Of a stretch of DNA of 34,731 nt, positions 7,752-18,924 are shown in pieces (position 1 is the stretch's first letter; every line of letters starts with the position of its first letter). The position numbers and the translations under genes are program-made. The notes under the pieces are model-generated. The model saw nothing but the letters and a program-made list of their open reading frames with translations, was not told the DNA's origin and did not search any database. The DNA comes from Candidatus Rokuibacteriota bacterium. GTDB lineage: Bacteria > Methylomirabilota > Methylomirabilia > Rokubacteriales > CSP1-6. The DNA is taken from NCBI GenBank assembly GCA_016184365.1, contig JACPCW010000113.1:29054-63784 (forward strand), read 5' to 3'.

Positions 7752-8873
7752 TCATCGCCGCGCGGCCGCCGCGAGGACCCACCGCGCCGCGCGCTCGCCG
7801 ACGCCTGGCTCGCCGAGCTCCCGGCCCAGATCCGCAAACGCATCCCGTTGGGCCCGATGCGCGTCGGCGTCCTGCAGGAGCCGCAGCGTCTCGCTCGTGA
7901 CGTTGTCGACGGTGGCCGTCGACTGATAGAGCTCCGGGACGACGGCGCGACCGAGGACGATGTTGGCGAGGCTGATCCACGGAATGCGCACGAGCCATCG
8001 CCCCATCGCCTCGCTCAGCCGCGAGAAGCGATAGACGACGACCATCGGCGTGCCGAGCACGGCGGCCTCGAGCGTCGCGGTGCCGGACGCGACGATGAGC
8101 GCATCCGCGGCCCGCATCACGGCATGGGCGCCCCCCGGCACGAGGTCGACCGGCGGACCGCCGGCCAGCGCGCGCGCGACCACGACGCGGTCGATCGTCG
8201 ACGCCAGGCCGAGGGCGAAGCGCGCGCCCGGTATCACCGCCACGACGCGCTCGATCGACGCGCGCATCAGCGGCAGGATGCGGTCGACTTCTTCACGCCG
8301 GCTGCCCGGCAGCAGTCCGACGACCGGCGTCGCGTCGTCGAGACCGAGCTGCCGCCGCGCATCGCCGCGCGACGGCGCCGCGGCCAGCGCGTCGAGCACC
8401 GGATGCCCGACGAATTCACACGGCACGCCGGCGCGGCGGTAGATCGGCGCCTCGAACGGAAATGCCGCGAGCACGAGCGACACGCGCCGGCGGATCGCGT
8501 CGATGCGCCCGCCGCGCCACGCCCAGATCTGCGGCGGGATGAAATACACGACGGGCACGCCGGCGTCGCGCACTTTGCGCGCGAGCCGGAGGTTGAACTC
8601 GGGAAAGTCGATGAGGACGACGGCGTCGGGACGCCGCGTCGTCGCGGTCGCCACGAGCGTCCGGAACACGCGATAGAGCCGCGGCAGCTTGCCGAGCGCC
8701 TCGGTCCCGCCGACCGCGGCGGCCGCCGTGACGTCCTCGATGAGGTCGACGCCGGCGTCCGCCATGTGGCGCCCGCCCATACCGTAGAGCGTGCAGGCCG
8801 GGGCGACGGCGCGGAGACCGCGCGCCAGCGTCGCGCCGTGAAGATCGCCGGAGGCTTCGCCGGCGACGATCAT
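7752..8873 (-). CDS. lpxB: Lipid-A-disaccharide synthase LpxB
   Basis: LpxB (GT19) joins lipid X to UDP-2,3-diacylglucosamine, forming the lipid A disaccharide. The ATG at 8873 gives 373 residues starting MIVAGEASGDLHGATLARGL, the family N-terminus; a longer version of the frame reads through repeat copy 3 and was rejected. Further motifs are YGMGGRHMADAGVDLI, IDFPEFNLRLARKVR, VVYFIPPQIWAWRGGRI, FVGHPVLDAL, the LLPGSRREEVDRILPLM sugar-nucleotide loop, and ASGTATLEAAVLGTPMVVVYRFS. All are intact. It follows lpxI as expected from the pathway. Confidence 0.96.
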   Translation of the reverse strand: MIVAGEASGDLHGATLARGLRAVAPACTLYGMGGRHMADAGVDLIEDVTAAAAVGGTEALGKLPRLYRVFRTLVATATTRRPDAVVLIDFPEFNLRLARKVRDAGVPVVYFIPPQIWAWRGGRIDAIRRRVSLVLAAFPFEAPIYRRAGVPCEFVGHPVLDALAAAPSRGDARRQLGLDDATPVVGLLPGSRREEVDRILPLMRASIERVVAVIPGARFALGLASTIDRVVVARALAGGPPVDLVPGGAHAVMRAADALIVASGTATLEAAVLGTPMVVVYRFSRLSEAMGRWLVRIPWISLANIVLGRAVVPELYQSTATVDNVTSETLRLLQDADAHRAQRDAFADLGRELGEPGVGERAARWVLAAAARR

Positions 8874-8899
8874 GATCGCCGGCGCCGCGACTTGATCAC

Positions 8900-8974
8900 A
8901 TGGGGGGCCTCGAAAGGGCCCCCCATACCCCCCGGTCGCTCGGGGCGCCCCGGCGGAGCCGTGGCGCCCCTCGA
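8900..8974 (+). repeat. Two-hairpin intergenic element, copy 3 (lpxI-lpxB)
   Basis: Hairpin 1: ATGGGGGGCC, loop TCGAAAG, GGCCCCCCAT (8900-8926), a perfect 10-bp stem with a loop sequence unlike the other copies. Hairpin 2 (8942-8970): GGGGCGCC, CC, GGC, loop GGA, GCC, GT, GGCGCCCC, with all pairs formed, then TCGA. It fills the 130-bp lpxI-lpxB gap and ends 26 nt before the lpxB ATG. It is the most diverged full copy yet the best paired. Confidence 0.9.
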
Positions 8975-9003
8975 TTATCCGATTCCGTGGCACCGCTGTC
9001 GGA

Positions 9004-9810
9004 TCAGTCATCGTCGACGCTCACGAGCGCGAGTCCGGCGCGATTCGCGGCGGCGACCGCGGCCTCGCGATCGAGCACGAGCACGCGGTTGGCTTCGACG
9101 GCGAGGACCGAGACGCCGCTCGCCGCGGCCGCTTCGATCGTCTCGACGCCGATCGTCGGCGTGTCGAACCGGTAGTCGTTGTCGCGCGCGACGACCTTCA
9201 CGGCCACGGCACCGCCGCCGGCGAGCTCACCACCGCGCCGGATCGCCGCCGTCGTGCCCTCGGCCGCTTCGACGGCGACCACGACGCCGCGCTTCACGAC
9301 GACCGTCTGGCCGACCCGCGCCTCGGCGCACATCCGCGCCATGCCGAGTCCGCGCCGGACGTCGGCCCACTCGCCGTCCGTCGGGGTGCGCGTGGACAGG
9401 ACGCCGGCGCCGCCGAGCCAGTCGCCGACGAACGCGCGCTGATCGAGGATCTCGACGCCGAGACCCCCGAACGCGGCGAGCACCGCGCCGGTCAGATTGC
9501 TCTCCGCAACGGAACCCGCGCGCTCGACGAGTGCCTCGCCGGCGCTATCGCCGCGTTCCGTGCGCAGAATGTCGGACAGCCAGAACTTGCCGGCGAACAA
9601 CGCGGCCGTGATCGCCTCCCGCTGGAGCGCCTCGAACACGGGACCGATCTCGACGAGGCGGCTCGGGATCGTGAGATCGGCCGCGGCGTCGACGCCCGGC
9701 GCATCGCCGAAGACGAAGGCGACGACCCGCCATCCCTGGCGCCGCGCCTCCGCCGCCATTCGCGCCGGCATGACGCCGGCGCCGCACATCAGGCCGAGCG
9801 CGCGCCCCAC
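9004..9810 (-). CDS. lpxI: UDP-2,3-diacylglucosamine pyrophosphatase LpxI
   Basis: LpxI hydrolyses UDP-2,3-diacylglucosamine to lipid X and UMP, replacing the unrelated metalloenzyme LpxH. The 268-residue product has the N-terminal glycine-rich strand-turn ALGLMCGAGVMPARMAAEARRQG and the C-terminal DUF1009 catalytic domain with DQRAFVGDWL, GVLSTRTPTDGEWADVRRGLGMA, VVVKRGVVVAVEAAEGTTAAI and the conserved DNDYRFDTPTIGVETI near the end. The GTG at 9810 keeps the whole first strand; an ATG at 9789 that overlaps the previous stop (TGATG) would cut into it. Position just before lpxB is typical for LpxI organisms. Confidence 0.93.
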   Translation of the reverse strand: MGRALGLMCGAGVMPARMAAEARRQGWRVVAFVFGDAPGVDAAADLTIPSRLVEIGPVFEALQREAITAALFAGKFWLSDILRTERGDSAGEALVERAGSVAESNLTGAVLAAFGGLGVEILDQRAFVGDWLGGAGVLSTRTPTDGEWADVRRGLGMARMCAEARVGQTVVVKRGVVVAVEAAEGTTAAIRRGGELAGGGAVAVKVVARDNDYRFDTPTIGVETIEAAAASGVSVLAVEANRVLVLDREAAVAAANRAGLALVSVDDD

Positions 9811-10817
9811 GGGAAATCCGGGCCGAACGTCGCTTCACCGCGCCCGTCCCGGATCATGGCGTCGATCTCGAGCGACATCGCCAGCGATCTGAGATCTTCG
9901 GCCTCCGCGAGCGGCACCGCTTCGCCCCGACGCAAGCGCTGGTGCTCGCGGATCAGGTGGAGGATCTCGAGCTTCAGCGGGTTTTCCTTGTGCACCCGCA
10001 GGTGCTCGATGAACGAGGCCTGACGGTACCGGATCGATTCGCGGTTCAACGTGTATTCCTGCGCCGCGCGGCGATGGATCTGGACGTCCTGGTCCGTGTA
10101 GTCGAGGACGATGTACGCGTCGGGCTGTGTGATCGCGAGCGTGCGGATCTTCTCTTCCGTGACGCGGCTGGCGGTGATCGTCGCGATGGTCCCGGTGTCG
10201 AACCAGATCTGCACGGCCGCGACGTCGGCGACCTCGGAGTGGATCGACGCCCCCGCCGCCGTGAGGCGTAGCGGCCGCCCGTTCACGAGCGCGAGCACGA
10301 TGTCGATGTCGTGGATCATCAGGTCGATCACGACGCTGTCCTTCTGCACGCGCGGCGAGAACGGACCGAGGCGCCGCGATTCGACGAGGATCGGCCGATC
10401 GACGATCTCGCGCAGCGCCTGGACGGCGCCGTTGAACCGCTCGACGTGCCCCACGTGGATCACGGCGCCGGTCCGCCGGGAGATCTCGTACAGCTGGCGC
10501 GCCTCTTCGAGCGTGGGCGTGATCGGCTTTTCGACGAGGACGCTGATGCCCGCTTCCAGCAGATCGCGCGCGACGTGGAAGTGCTGTTCCGTCGGCACGG
10601 CGATGCTGGCGACGTCGACGCGGCCGATGAGATCACGGTGGTCCGCGAAGACGCCCGTGTCGTAGTGCTGCGCGACGGCGCCCGCCCGCGCGCTGTCGAT
10701 GTCGGCGACGCCGACGAGGTCGACGTCCCGAAGCTCGGCATACACGAGCACGTGGTATTGCCCCATGTGGCCGGTCCCGACGACGCCGGCCCGCACCCGC
10801 TCCGTGTTTCGCTTCAC
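9789..10817 (-). CDS. Gfo/Idh/MocA oxidoreductase, GnnA-like
   Basis: A 342-residue NAD-dependent sugar oxidoreductase. The N-terminal Rossmann fold has GVVGTGHMGQYHV (about 10-22), VGVADIDSARA, and the family hallmark EKPITPTLEEA; the C-terminal domain has VIDLMIHDIDIVLAL, the usual HD-type catalytic segment. Its place between lpxA and lpxI matches gnnA, whose product oxidises C3 of UDP-GlcNAc so that the aminotransferase GnnB can make UDP-GlcNAc3N and hence N-linked lipid A. No aminotransferase is in this window, so the GnnA role is an inference; another envelope sugar is possible. GTG start overlaps the lpxA stop; the 3' end overlaps lpxI by 22 nt. Confidence 0.85.
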   Translation of the reverse strand: MKRNTERVRAGVVGTGHMGQYHVLVYAELRDVDLVGVADIDSARAGAVAQHYDTGVFADHRDLIGRVDVASIAVPTEQHFHVARDLLEAGISVLVEKPITPTLEEARQLYEISRRTGAVIHVGHVERFNGAVQALREIVDRPILVESRRLGPFSPRVQKDSVVIDLMIHDIDIVLALVNGRPLRLTAAGASIHSEVADVAAVQIWFDTGTIATITASRVTEEKIRTLAITQPDAYIVLDYTDQDVQIHRRAAQEYTLNRESIRYRQASFIEHLRVHKENPLKLEILHLIREHQRLRRGEAVPLAEAEDLRSLAMSLEIDAMIRDGRGEATFGPDFPWGARSA

Positions 10818-11641
10818 GACACGCCTCCGCTTTCGTTGACGGCCGCTTCGGCGTCCGCGCGCCGAGGCGGTCCCGAGATGCCGCGCTTGCTCGCCGCGAT
10901 GAAGTCGGCCAGCCGCCCGACGGCCGCGCTGCCCTCGAGTTCCGTGCGCATGCGCGCCACCGCGGTCGCCGGCGCGATCCCGCTGCGATAGAGCAGCCGG
11001 TAGGCGTCCTGGAGCGCGCGGCGCTCCGCGGGCACGATGCCGGCGCGGCGCAGCCCGATGACGTTGATGCCGCGCGCCGTGGCCGGGTTGCCGTCGACGA
11101 TCATGTACGGCGGCACGTCGGACGTGATCTTCGACAGTCCGCCGATGTAGGCGTATTCGCCGACGCGCGTGAAGGGATGCAGACCGGCGTATGCGCCGAT
11201 GGTTGCACGGTCCGCGATGTCGCAGTGTCCGGCGATGCCGGCGGTGTTGATGACGATGACGCCGTCACCCAGCCGGCAGTCGTGCGCCACGTGCGCGGCG
11301 GTCATGATGAAGCAGTCGCTGCCGATGGACGTCCACGCGTCCGGCGTCGTCGCGCGATTGATCGTCACGTGCTCGCGCAGCACGGTGCGCGGCCCGATGC
11401 GGACGCCGGAGAACGTCTCCTTCCGATACTTCAAATCCTGGGGGGGCGCGCCGACGACCGAGCCGTGGCCGATCTGCACGCCCGCGCCGAGGACGACCGG
11501 CCCGTCGATGACGACGTGATGGCCGATCTCGGCGCCGTCCTCCACGGTGACGTCGGGACCGATGACGGAATACGCGCCGATGGTGGCGTTGCCGATGCGG
11601 GCCCGCGGATCGACGATCGCGCTCGCGTGGATCTCAGCCAT
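10814..11641 (-). CDS. lpxA: UDP-N-acetylglucosamine acyltransferase LpxA
   Basis: LpxA starts lipid A synthesis by moving a hydroxyacyl chain from ACP to position 3 of the UDP-sugar. The ATG at 11641, overlapping lpxD, gives 275 residues opening [19 protein letters not shown], as in the family; an upstream GTG extension was rejected. The beta-helix carries [30 protein letters not shown], and the catalytic His in [18 protein letters not shown], then [24 protein letters not shown] and the helical C-terminus. Because a GnnA-like oxidoreductase follows (GTGA overlap), the acceptor could be UDP-GlcNAc or its 3-amino analogue; the sequence alone does not decide. Confidence 0.96.
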   Translation of the reverse strand: MAEIHASAIVDPRARIGNATIGAYSVIGPDVTVEDGAEIGHHVVIDGPVVLGAGVQIGHGSVVGAPPQDLKYRKETFSGVRIGPRTVLREHVTINRATTPDAWTSIGSDCFIMTAAHVAHDCRLGDGVIVINTAGIAGHCDIADRATIGAYAGLHPFTRVGEYAYIGGLSKITSDVPPYMIVDGNPATARGINVIGLRRAGIVPAERRALQDAYRLLYRSGIAPATAVARMRTELEGSAAVGRLADFIAASKRGISGPPRRADAEAAVNESGGVS

Positions 11642-12686
11642 CCCGCCCGGCCTTGCCACCACCGTCGAGCCGGTCGAGCCGTTGTTCGAGGTCGCGCAGC
11701 TTGCGCGCGAGGTCCGGCAGCTTGTCCTCCGTGAGATAGATGCGCTTGGCGTGCATGAGCGGCCGCGCCGGCGTGCCCAGGAGCTTCGCGCCCGGCTCGA
11801 CGTCGGCGTGGATGCCCGATTGGGCCGCGACCATGGCGCCGTCGCCGATCGTGACGTGGTCGGCGATCCCCACCTGCCCGGCGAGGACGACCCCGCGTCC
11901 GAGATGCGAGGACCCCGAGATGCCGACTTGCGAGACGAGGATCGAGTGCTCGCCGATGGTCACGTTGTGGCCGACCTGCACGAGGTTGTCGATCTTCGTG
12001 CCCCGCCCGATGACCGTCGCGCCGAGCATCGCGCGGTCGATCGTCGCGTTCGATCCGATCTCGACGTCGTCCTCGACGATGACCGTGCCGACCTGCGGAA
12101 TCTTGCGGTGCGCGCCGTCGGTGAACAGGTAGCCGAATCCGTCGCCGCCGACGACCGCGCCGGCATGGACGATGACCCGCCGCCCCAGGCGTACGCCGTC
12201 TTCGAGGACGGCGTGCGGATGGATCTCGCTGCCTTCGCCGATCTCGACGCCGGCGCCGACGTACGCGAGCGCGTGCACGCGGACCGCCGCACCGATCACC
12301 GCGCCGCGCTCGACGACGGCGAGCGCCCCGACGGACGCCGTCGTGTCGACGCGCGCGCCGTCGGCGATGACCGCGGCGGGGTGAATGCCGGGCGTCGGCA
12401 CGGGGCGCGGATGGAAGACATCGAGCAGCCGGATCATCGCCTGGCCGGGATCCTTCACGCGGAGCATCGCGGTCGCGAGCGGCTCCGCATCCGCCGCCAG
12501 CACCACGGCGCCGGCGCGCGAGCGGCTCGCCTGGGCGCGGTACCGCGCGTCGGTGAGGAACGAGACGTGATCGGGGCCGGCCGCTTCGAGCGGCGCGATG
12601 CCCGTCACGATGCGGGCCGGGTCACCCTCGAGGACGGCGCCGAGCGCTTCGGCGAGCGCGCCGAGACTGAACTGCCGCTCCGCCAT
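11634..12686 (-). CDS. lpxD: UDP-3-O-acylglucosamine N-acyltransferase LpxD
   Basis: LpxD adds the N-linked hydroxyacyl chain to UDP-3-O-acyl-glucosamine, the third step of lipid A synthesis. The 350-residue product has the N-terminal uridine-binding domain ([29 protein letters not shown]), a left-handed parallel beta-helix of hexapeptide repeats (for example [21 protein letters not shown]), the catalytic-His segment [16 protein letters not shown], and a helical C-terminus ([19 protein letters not shown]). All parts are intact. Seven bases after ompH; its 3' end overlaps lpxA by 8 nt. No fabZ follows, unlike the usual lpxD-fabZ-lpxA order. Confidence 0.96.
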   Translation of the reverse strand: MAERQFSLGALAEALGAVLEGDPARIVTGIAPLEAAGPDHVSFLTDARYRAQASRSRAGAVVLAADAEPLATAMLRVKDPGQAMIRLLDVFHPRPVPTPGIHPAAVIADGARVDTTASVGALAVVERGAVIGAAVRVHALAYVGAGVEIGEGSEIHPHAVLEDGVRLGRRVIVHAGAVVGGDGFGYLFTDGAHRKIPQVGTVIVEDDVEIGSNATIDRAMLGATVIGRGTKIDNLVQVGHNVTIGEHSILVSQVGISGSSHLGRGVVLAGQVGIADHVTIGDGAMVAAQSGIHADVEPGAKLLGTPARPLMHAKRIYLTEDKLPDLARKLRDLEQRLDRLDGGGKAGRDG

Positions 12687-12693
12687 CCGGGCG

Positions 12694-13281
12694 CTACTTC
12701 TTGCCCTTCGCGGCGGCTTCCTGGTCGTAGGCGCGGATGATGTCGTCGGTGACGTCGGCGTTCGGCGCCATGTACGCGACGTACTGCTTTTCGATGATGA
12801 CGAGAAAGCGGCCCTTCGACGCGACCTGCTGGATCACGCCCTGCACTTCGCGGAGGACCCGGCGGAGCAGCTCCTGCTCCTTCTTCTCGAGCTCCTTCGT
12901 GTAGTCGTCACGGAGCCGCGCGAAGTCGCGCCGCTTGCGCTCGAACACATCCTCGCGCTCGCGCCGTGCCTCGGCCGTCATCAGCGGGCCCTTCTTGTCG
13001 AGCTCGTCGCGGAGCTTTTCGAGCTCGACGCGCTTGCCGTCGGCGTCCTTCAGCATCACCGCGCGCTCCCGCTCGAGCGACTCGCGTGCCGCCATGCCCG
13101 ACGTCGACTTCACGAGCACGCGCTGCATGTCGAACACGCCGACGCGGTAGCCGTCGTCCATCGCGCCGGCTCGGGCGGCCGGCGCGGCGGGCGCCTGCGC
13201 GGGCGCCTGGGCGGCCGCCGGTGATGCGACCGCGAGCGCGAGCGCGATGACCGTGAGTCCGTAACGCGGCCCTGCCCTCAT
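12694..13281 (-). CDS. Periplasmic chaperone OmpH/Skp
   Basis: Skp/OmpH proteins hold unfolded outer-membrane proteins in the periplasm on their way to BamA. The 195-residue product has a signal peptide ([24 protein letters not shown], then an Ala/Pro-rich linker), the core strand [16 protein letters not shown], and a long charged coiled coil (about residues 65-150) rich in Glu, Lys and Arg, followed by the C-terminal strand [15 protein letters not shown] and [11 protein letters not shown]. Length and layout match the OmpH family; the Ala/Pro linker is longer than in E. coli. It lies between bamA and lpxD as in many diderms. Start fixed by a consensus Shine-Dalgarno. Confidence 0.92.
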   Translation of the reverse strand: MRAGPRYGLTVIALALAVASPAAAQAPAQAPAAPAARAGAMDDGYRVGVFDMQRVLVKSTSGMAARESLERERAVMLKDADGKRVELEKLRDELDKKGPLMTAEARREREDVFERKRRDFARLRDDYTKELEKKEQELLRRVLREVQGVIQQVASKGRFLVIIEKQYVAYMAPNADVTDDIIRAYDQEAAAKGKK

Positions 13282-13286
13282 CCGAT

Positions 13287-13292
13287 CCTCCT
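13287..13292 (-). promoter_or_regulatory. Consensus Shine-Dalgarno for ompH
   Basis: AGGAGG on the minus strand ends five bases before the ompH ATG, in the 30-bp bamA-ompH gap. It is the strongest ribosome-binding site in the window and fixes the ompH start. It also fits a need for high Skp translation independent of bamA. Confidence 0.8.
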
Positions 13293-13311
13293 GCGTGTTG
13301 CCGTGGCGCCG

Positions 13312-15582
13312 CTAGAACGGCGAGCCGACGGAGAAATGGAACGCTCCGAAGTCCTCGCCCTTCCTGCGGTCCAAGTTGATGCCATAGTCTAGCCGGATCG
13401 GTCCGAACGGTGAGTTCCACCGCACGCCGCCGCCGGCCGCTTCCCTGGTCTGGGTGGGGTCGAACTTGGTGCCGAATCCGTACACGTTGCCGATGTCGAA
13501 GAACGCGGCGAGGCGGATCTGAAGGGGCAGGGGCACGATGTATTCCACGTTGCCGAGGATCTCGCTCGTCCCGCCGATGCGCGTGCCGCTCTCGTCCACC
13601 GGCGAGATCCGCCGGAATTTCACGCCGCGAATCGTGTTCGGGCCGCCGAGGTAGAAACGCTCGAACAGCGGCAGCGGTTCGTCGCTCCAGCCGAATCCGT
13701 AGCCGATCTCGGCCCGTCCGGACACGATGTGATTCAGCCAGATCGGCCTGAAGTACGCGGTGCTGGCGATGGTTTTCGCGAACCGCGAGTCGCCGCCGAG
13801 CCCGGCGAATTCCGCCGACAGGTTCGTCGTGCCGCCGCGCGTCGGCGACATGATGTTGTCGCGGCTGTCACGGCTGAGCGCGCCCGAGACCAGCGACGTG
13901 AGGCGTGAGCCTTCTTCCTCGCGGAGCGCCGGGGACGCGTTGTCGTCGACGTCCGCGATCTTCTCCTGCGCGAGCCGGTAGCCGGTATGCCACCGCCAGT
14001 ACTCCCCGAACGGGTGCGAGAGCCGCAGCCCACCGCCGAGCGACTCGACGTCGTACTCGGGGAACTGCCGCCGCACGTTGAAGAGATCGACGCCCGCGGA
14101 CAGCGGCCGGTCGAAGAGCCAGGGCTCGGTGAAGGACAGCGACCCGGACTGCGACACGCCGCCGCCGCGCAGCCGGAGCGCCACCTCCCAGCCGCGGCCG
14201 AGGAAGTTCCGCTGCGAGAGGTCGATGGTGCCGACGAACGAGTCGACGGACGAGAAGCCGCCGCCGATGGAGAACATGCCGGTCGGCCGCTCGGTGACCT
14301 CGACGTTGACGATGATCTTCGTCTTGTCCGCGCCACGCTGTGTCGTGACGTCCACCGTCTCGAAATAGCCGAGGTTCACCAGGCGCTGGCGGGCGCGCTG
14401 GAGCTTCTGCAGGGTGAAGAGGTCGCCTTCGGCCATCGGGATCTCGCGCCGGAGGATCTTGTCCTCGCTGCGGACGTTGCCGGTGACGTTGATCCGCTCG
14501 ACGTACACCTCGGGGCCTTCGGCGATGTCCATGACGACGTCGACGCGCTGCGCGCCGGGGTGCTGCTCCGTGCGCGGCGCGACGTCCGCCGACGCGCGGC
14601 CGATCGTGCTGTAGAGGTCGGTGATCCGCTTCGCGGCGTCACGCAATTCCGAGCGCGAAAAGACGTCGCCGGTCTTGAGGCGCACCTGGCGTCGCACTTC
14701 GGCTTCCGGCAGGAGCGTCACGCCGGCCAGCTTCACGTCGCCGACGCGGTACTGCGGTCCCTCGACGACGTTGAGCGTGACCGTGATGCGCGCCTTCTCG
14801 CGATCGGTCTGGATGTCGTGCGACTCCACGCGCGCCTGGATGAAGCCGTGATCGTTGTAGAGCGAGATCACGCGCTCGATGTCGTCTTCGAGGCGCTGGC
14901 GCTGGACGGTCCCGCGGAAGACGAAGTACTCACGCTCTTGCGTCGCCATCGCGGCCTTGATCTGCTTGTCGGTCAGCCCCTTGTTGCCGTGGATGACGAT
15001 CTTGTCGATGGTGATGCGGCGGCCCTCGTTGATGCTGAAGAGCACGCGGACGTCGCCGTCCGAGAACTTGTCGGTCTCGGGCGTGATCTGGACTTCGAAG
15101 TAGCCCTCTTCTTCGTAGTGCTCTTTGAGCTTCTCGCGGGCGCGCTGGACGTCGACCGGGTTGTGGACGCGGCCCAGCTTGATGTCGATCTTCTCGCGCA
15201 GCTTCTCGGTGTCGATCTTCTTGTTGCCCGTGAAGTCGACATCCCGCACGAAGGGCCGCTCGACCACGACGAAGGTGATCTTCACGCCGCCCTCGAAGTC
15301 TTCGACCCGCATCTGGACGTCGTCGAAGAAGCCGAGCGCGAAGACGCTCCGGAGGTCCTCGGACAGTGCGGAGGGATTGAACACGGCGCCCGGCTTGGTC
15401 TGGATGGCGCCGAGAATGACGGCTTCCTGAACCCGGCGGTTCCCCTCGACCCCGAGCTCGCGGACGAGCGGCGCCGGCCGAGCCGCGCCCGGAGCCCCGG
15501 GTCGCGGCTGGGCGGCGACGTGCGGAACCGCGGTCAGCAGCAGAGAGACGACGAGCGCAAGCGTCCAACCGACGACACGCAT
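13312..15582 (-). CDS. bamA: Outer membrane protein assembly factor BamA
   Basis: BamA is the outer-membrane barrel that folds and inserts other barrels. Residues 1-24 are a signal peptide (MRVVGWTLALVVSLLLTAVPHVAA). Five POTRA domains follow, visible as repeated strand-helix units starting LVRELGVEGNRRVQEAVILGAI, FVRDVDFTGNKKIDTEKL, RITIDKIVIHGNKGLTDKQI, RVGDVKLAGVTLLPEAEV and YVERINVTGNVRSEDKIL. The C-terminal barrel includes the lid-loop motif IRGVKFRRISP (the IRGF/VRGF region) and a terminal beta-signal ending FHFSVGSPF. The ATG at 15582 gives 756 residues; a GTG six codons upstream (15600) is also possible. bamA-ompH-lpxD is the classic order. Confidence 0.96.
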   Translation of the reverse strand: MRVVGWTLALVVSLLLTAVPHVAAQPRPGAPGAARPAPLVRELGVEGNRRVQEAVILGAIQTKPGAVFNPSALSEDLRSVFALGFFDDVQMRVEDFEGGVKITFVVVERPFVRDVDFTGNKKIDTEKLREKIDIKLGRVHNPVDVQRAREKLKEHYEEEGYFEVQITPETDKFSDGDVRVLFSINEGRRITIDKIVIHGNKGLTDKQIKAAMATQEREYFVFRGTVQRQRLEDDIERVISLYNDHGFIQARVESHDIQTDREKARITVTLNVVEGPQYRVGDVKLAGVTLLPEAEVRRQVRLKTGDVFSRSELRDAAKRITDLYSTIGRASADVAPRTEQHPGAQRVDVVMDIAEGPEVYVERINVTGNVRSEDKILRREIPMAEGDLFTLQKLQRARQRLVNLGYFETVDVTTQRGADKTKIIVNVEVTERPTGMFSIGGGFSSVDSFVGTIDLSQRNFLGRGWEVALRLRGGGVSQSGSLSFTEPWLFDRPLSAGVDLFNVRRQFPEYDVESLGGGLRLSHPFGEYWRWHTGYRLAQEKIADVDDNASPALREEEGSRLTSLVSGALSRDSRDNIMSPTRGGTTNLSAEFAGLGGDSRFAKTIASTAYFRPIWLNHIVSGRAEIGYGFGWSDEPLPLFERFYLGGPNTIRGVKFRRISPVDESGTRIGGTSEILGNVEYIVPLPLQIRLAAFFDIGNVYGFGTKFDPTQTREAAGGGVRWNSPFGPIRLDYGINLDRRKGEDFGAFHFSVGSPF

Positions 15583-15627
15583 CCGCCCCGATACGGTCAC
15601 CGGGCTCTCAGACCGTGACCCGAGTGC

Positions 15628-18075
<2,448 letters not shown>

Positions 18076-18147
18076 TGGTCTCCCCCACCCCTTTCGTCGC
18101 CCGTTCGACGCCGAGTTTTGCTTTCGTCGACGGATAGTTACGAGGTC

Positions 18148-18153
18148 AGTATA
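18148..18153 (-). promoter_or_regulatory. Possible sigma-70 -10 box for clpC
   Basis: In the 147-bp gap upstream of clpC the minus strand has TATACT, one mismatch from the -10 consensus TATAAT, about 72 nt before the clpC GTG. The region is the most AT-rich in the window (GCGAAAAACCG upstream). The hexamer at the expected -35 distance, TAGCGG, is a poor match, so either an activator or a different sigma factor would be needed. No CIRCE-type inverted repeat is seen. Confidence 0.35.
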
Positions 18154-18222
18154 TCCGGGCCGTCACACACCCGCTACGGTTTTTCGCTCCTCGACGACTA
18201 ACCATGCGAAATCCCTGCCGGC

Positions 18223-18924
18223 TTATTCCCCCGGGGTTACGGGTCGCGCGCGTCCTTCGACGAGCCGATACGACCGGTCCGCACGCCGCGCGAGCTCCAT
18301 GTTGTGGGTCGCGATCAGAAACGCGAGCCCCCGCTCGGCCTGCAGACGCAGGAACAGGTCGTAGATCACCGCGCTCGTCTTCGGATCGAGGTTGCCCGTC
18401 GGCTCGTCCGCGAGCAGCGCCTGCGGACGATTCACGAGCGCGCGTGCGACCGCGACGCGCTGCTGCTCCCCCCCTGACAGCTCGCCGGGACGATGGCGCA
18501 TGCGGTCGGCGAGGCCGACTTCCGCGAGCGCTTCGGCGGCGAGCTCGCGCGCTTCGCGCGACGGGCGCCGCGCCAGCAGCGCGGGGAGCATCGCGTTCTC
18601 GAGCGCCGTCATTTCGCCGAGCAGGTTGTAGAACTGGAAGACGTAGCCGACGTCGTGCCGGCGATAGCGCGCCAGGCCCGCCTCGCCGCGCGCGAAGATG
18701 TCCTCGCCGCGGAAGAGCACGCGCCCGCTGCCCGGGCGATCCAGGCCGCCGAGCAGGTGGAGCAGCGTGGACTTCCCGACACCGGACGCCCCGACGAGGG
18801 TGACGACCTCCGCGGGCCGGAGTTCCACCGTTGCGCCGCGCAGGACGCGCACGAGTTCGGGACCGGACGTGTAGTCTTTTTCCACCGCGTCGGCGAGCAG
18901 CAGCGGAGCGTCTGTCGTCGCCAT
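18223..18924 (-). CDS. lolD: Lipoprotein-releasing ABC ATPase LolD
   Basis: The ATPase that powers lipoprotein extraction with the LolC/E permease directly upstream. In 233 residues it shows Walker A GASGVGKST, the MacB/LolD-family Q-loop region YVFQFYNLLGEMTALENAMLP, signature LSGGEQQRVAVARALV, Walker B ALLADEPTGNLDP and the switch His in ATHNMELARRADR. It lacks any extra domain, as expected for LolD. ATG start; no strong Shine-Dalgarno is visible. No rho-independent terminator was found after its stop, though the 147-bp gap to clpC is the longest in the window. Confidence 0.94.
   Translation of the reverse strand: MATTDAPLLLADAVEKDYTSGPELVRVLRGATVELRPAEVVTLVGASGVGKSTLLHLLGGLDRPGSGRVLFRGEDIFARGEAGLARYRRHDVGYVFQFYNLLGEMTALENAMLPALLARRPSREARELAAEALAEVGLADRMRHRPGELSGGEQQRVAVARALVNRPQALLADEPTGNLDPKTSAVIYDLFLRLQAERGLAFLIATHNMELARRADRSYRLVEGRARPVTPGE

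Noticed and set aside
8874..9011. Longer LpxB starting upstream of repeat copy 3
   Set aside because: The extra residues are a translation of the repeat and the lpxI 3' end; the family N-terminus begins at MIVAGEASGD.
11436..11452. G-run in lpxA as a further copy of the repeat
   Set aside because: It encodes the conserved GAPPQDL segment of LpxA and has no hairpin partner.
18076..18222. Rho-independent terminator after lolD
   Set aside because: No stem followed by a T-run on the minus strand was found in this gap.
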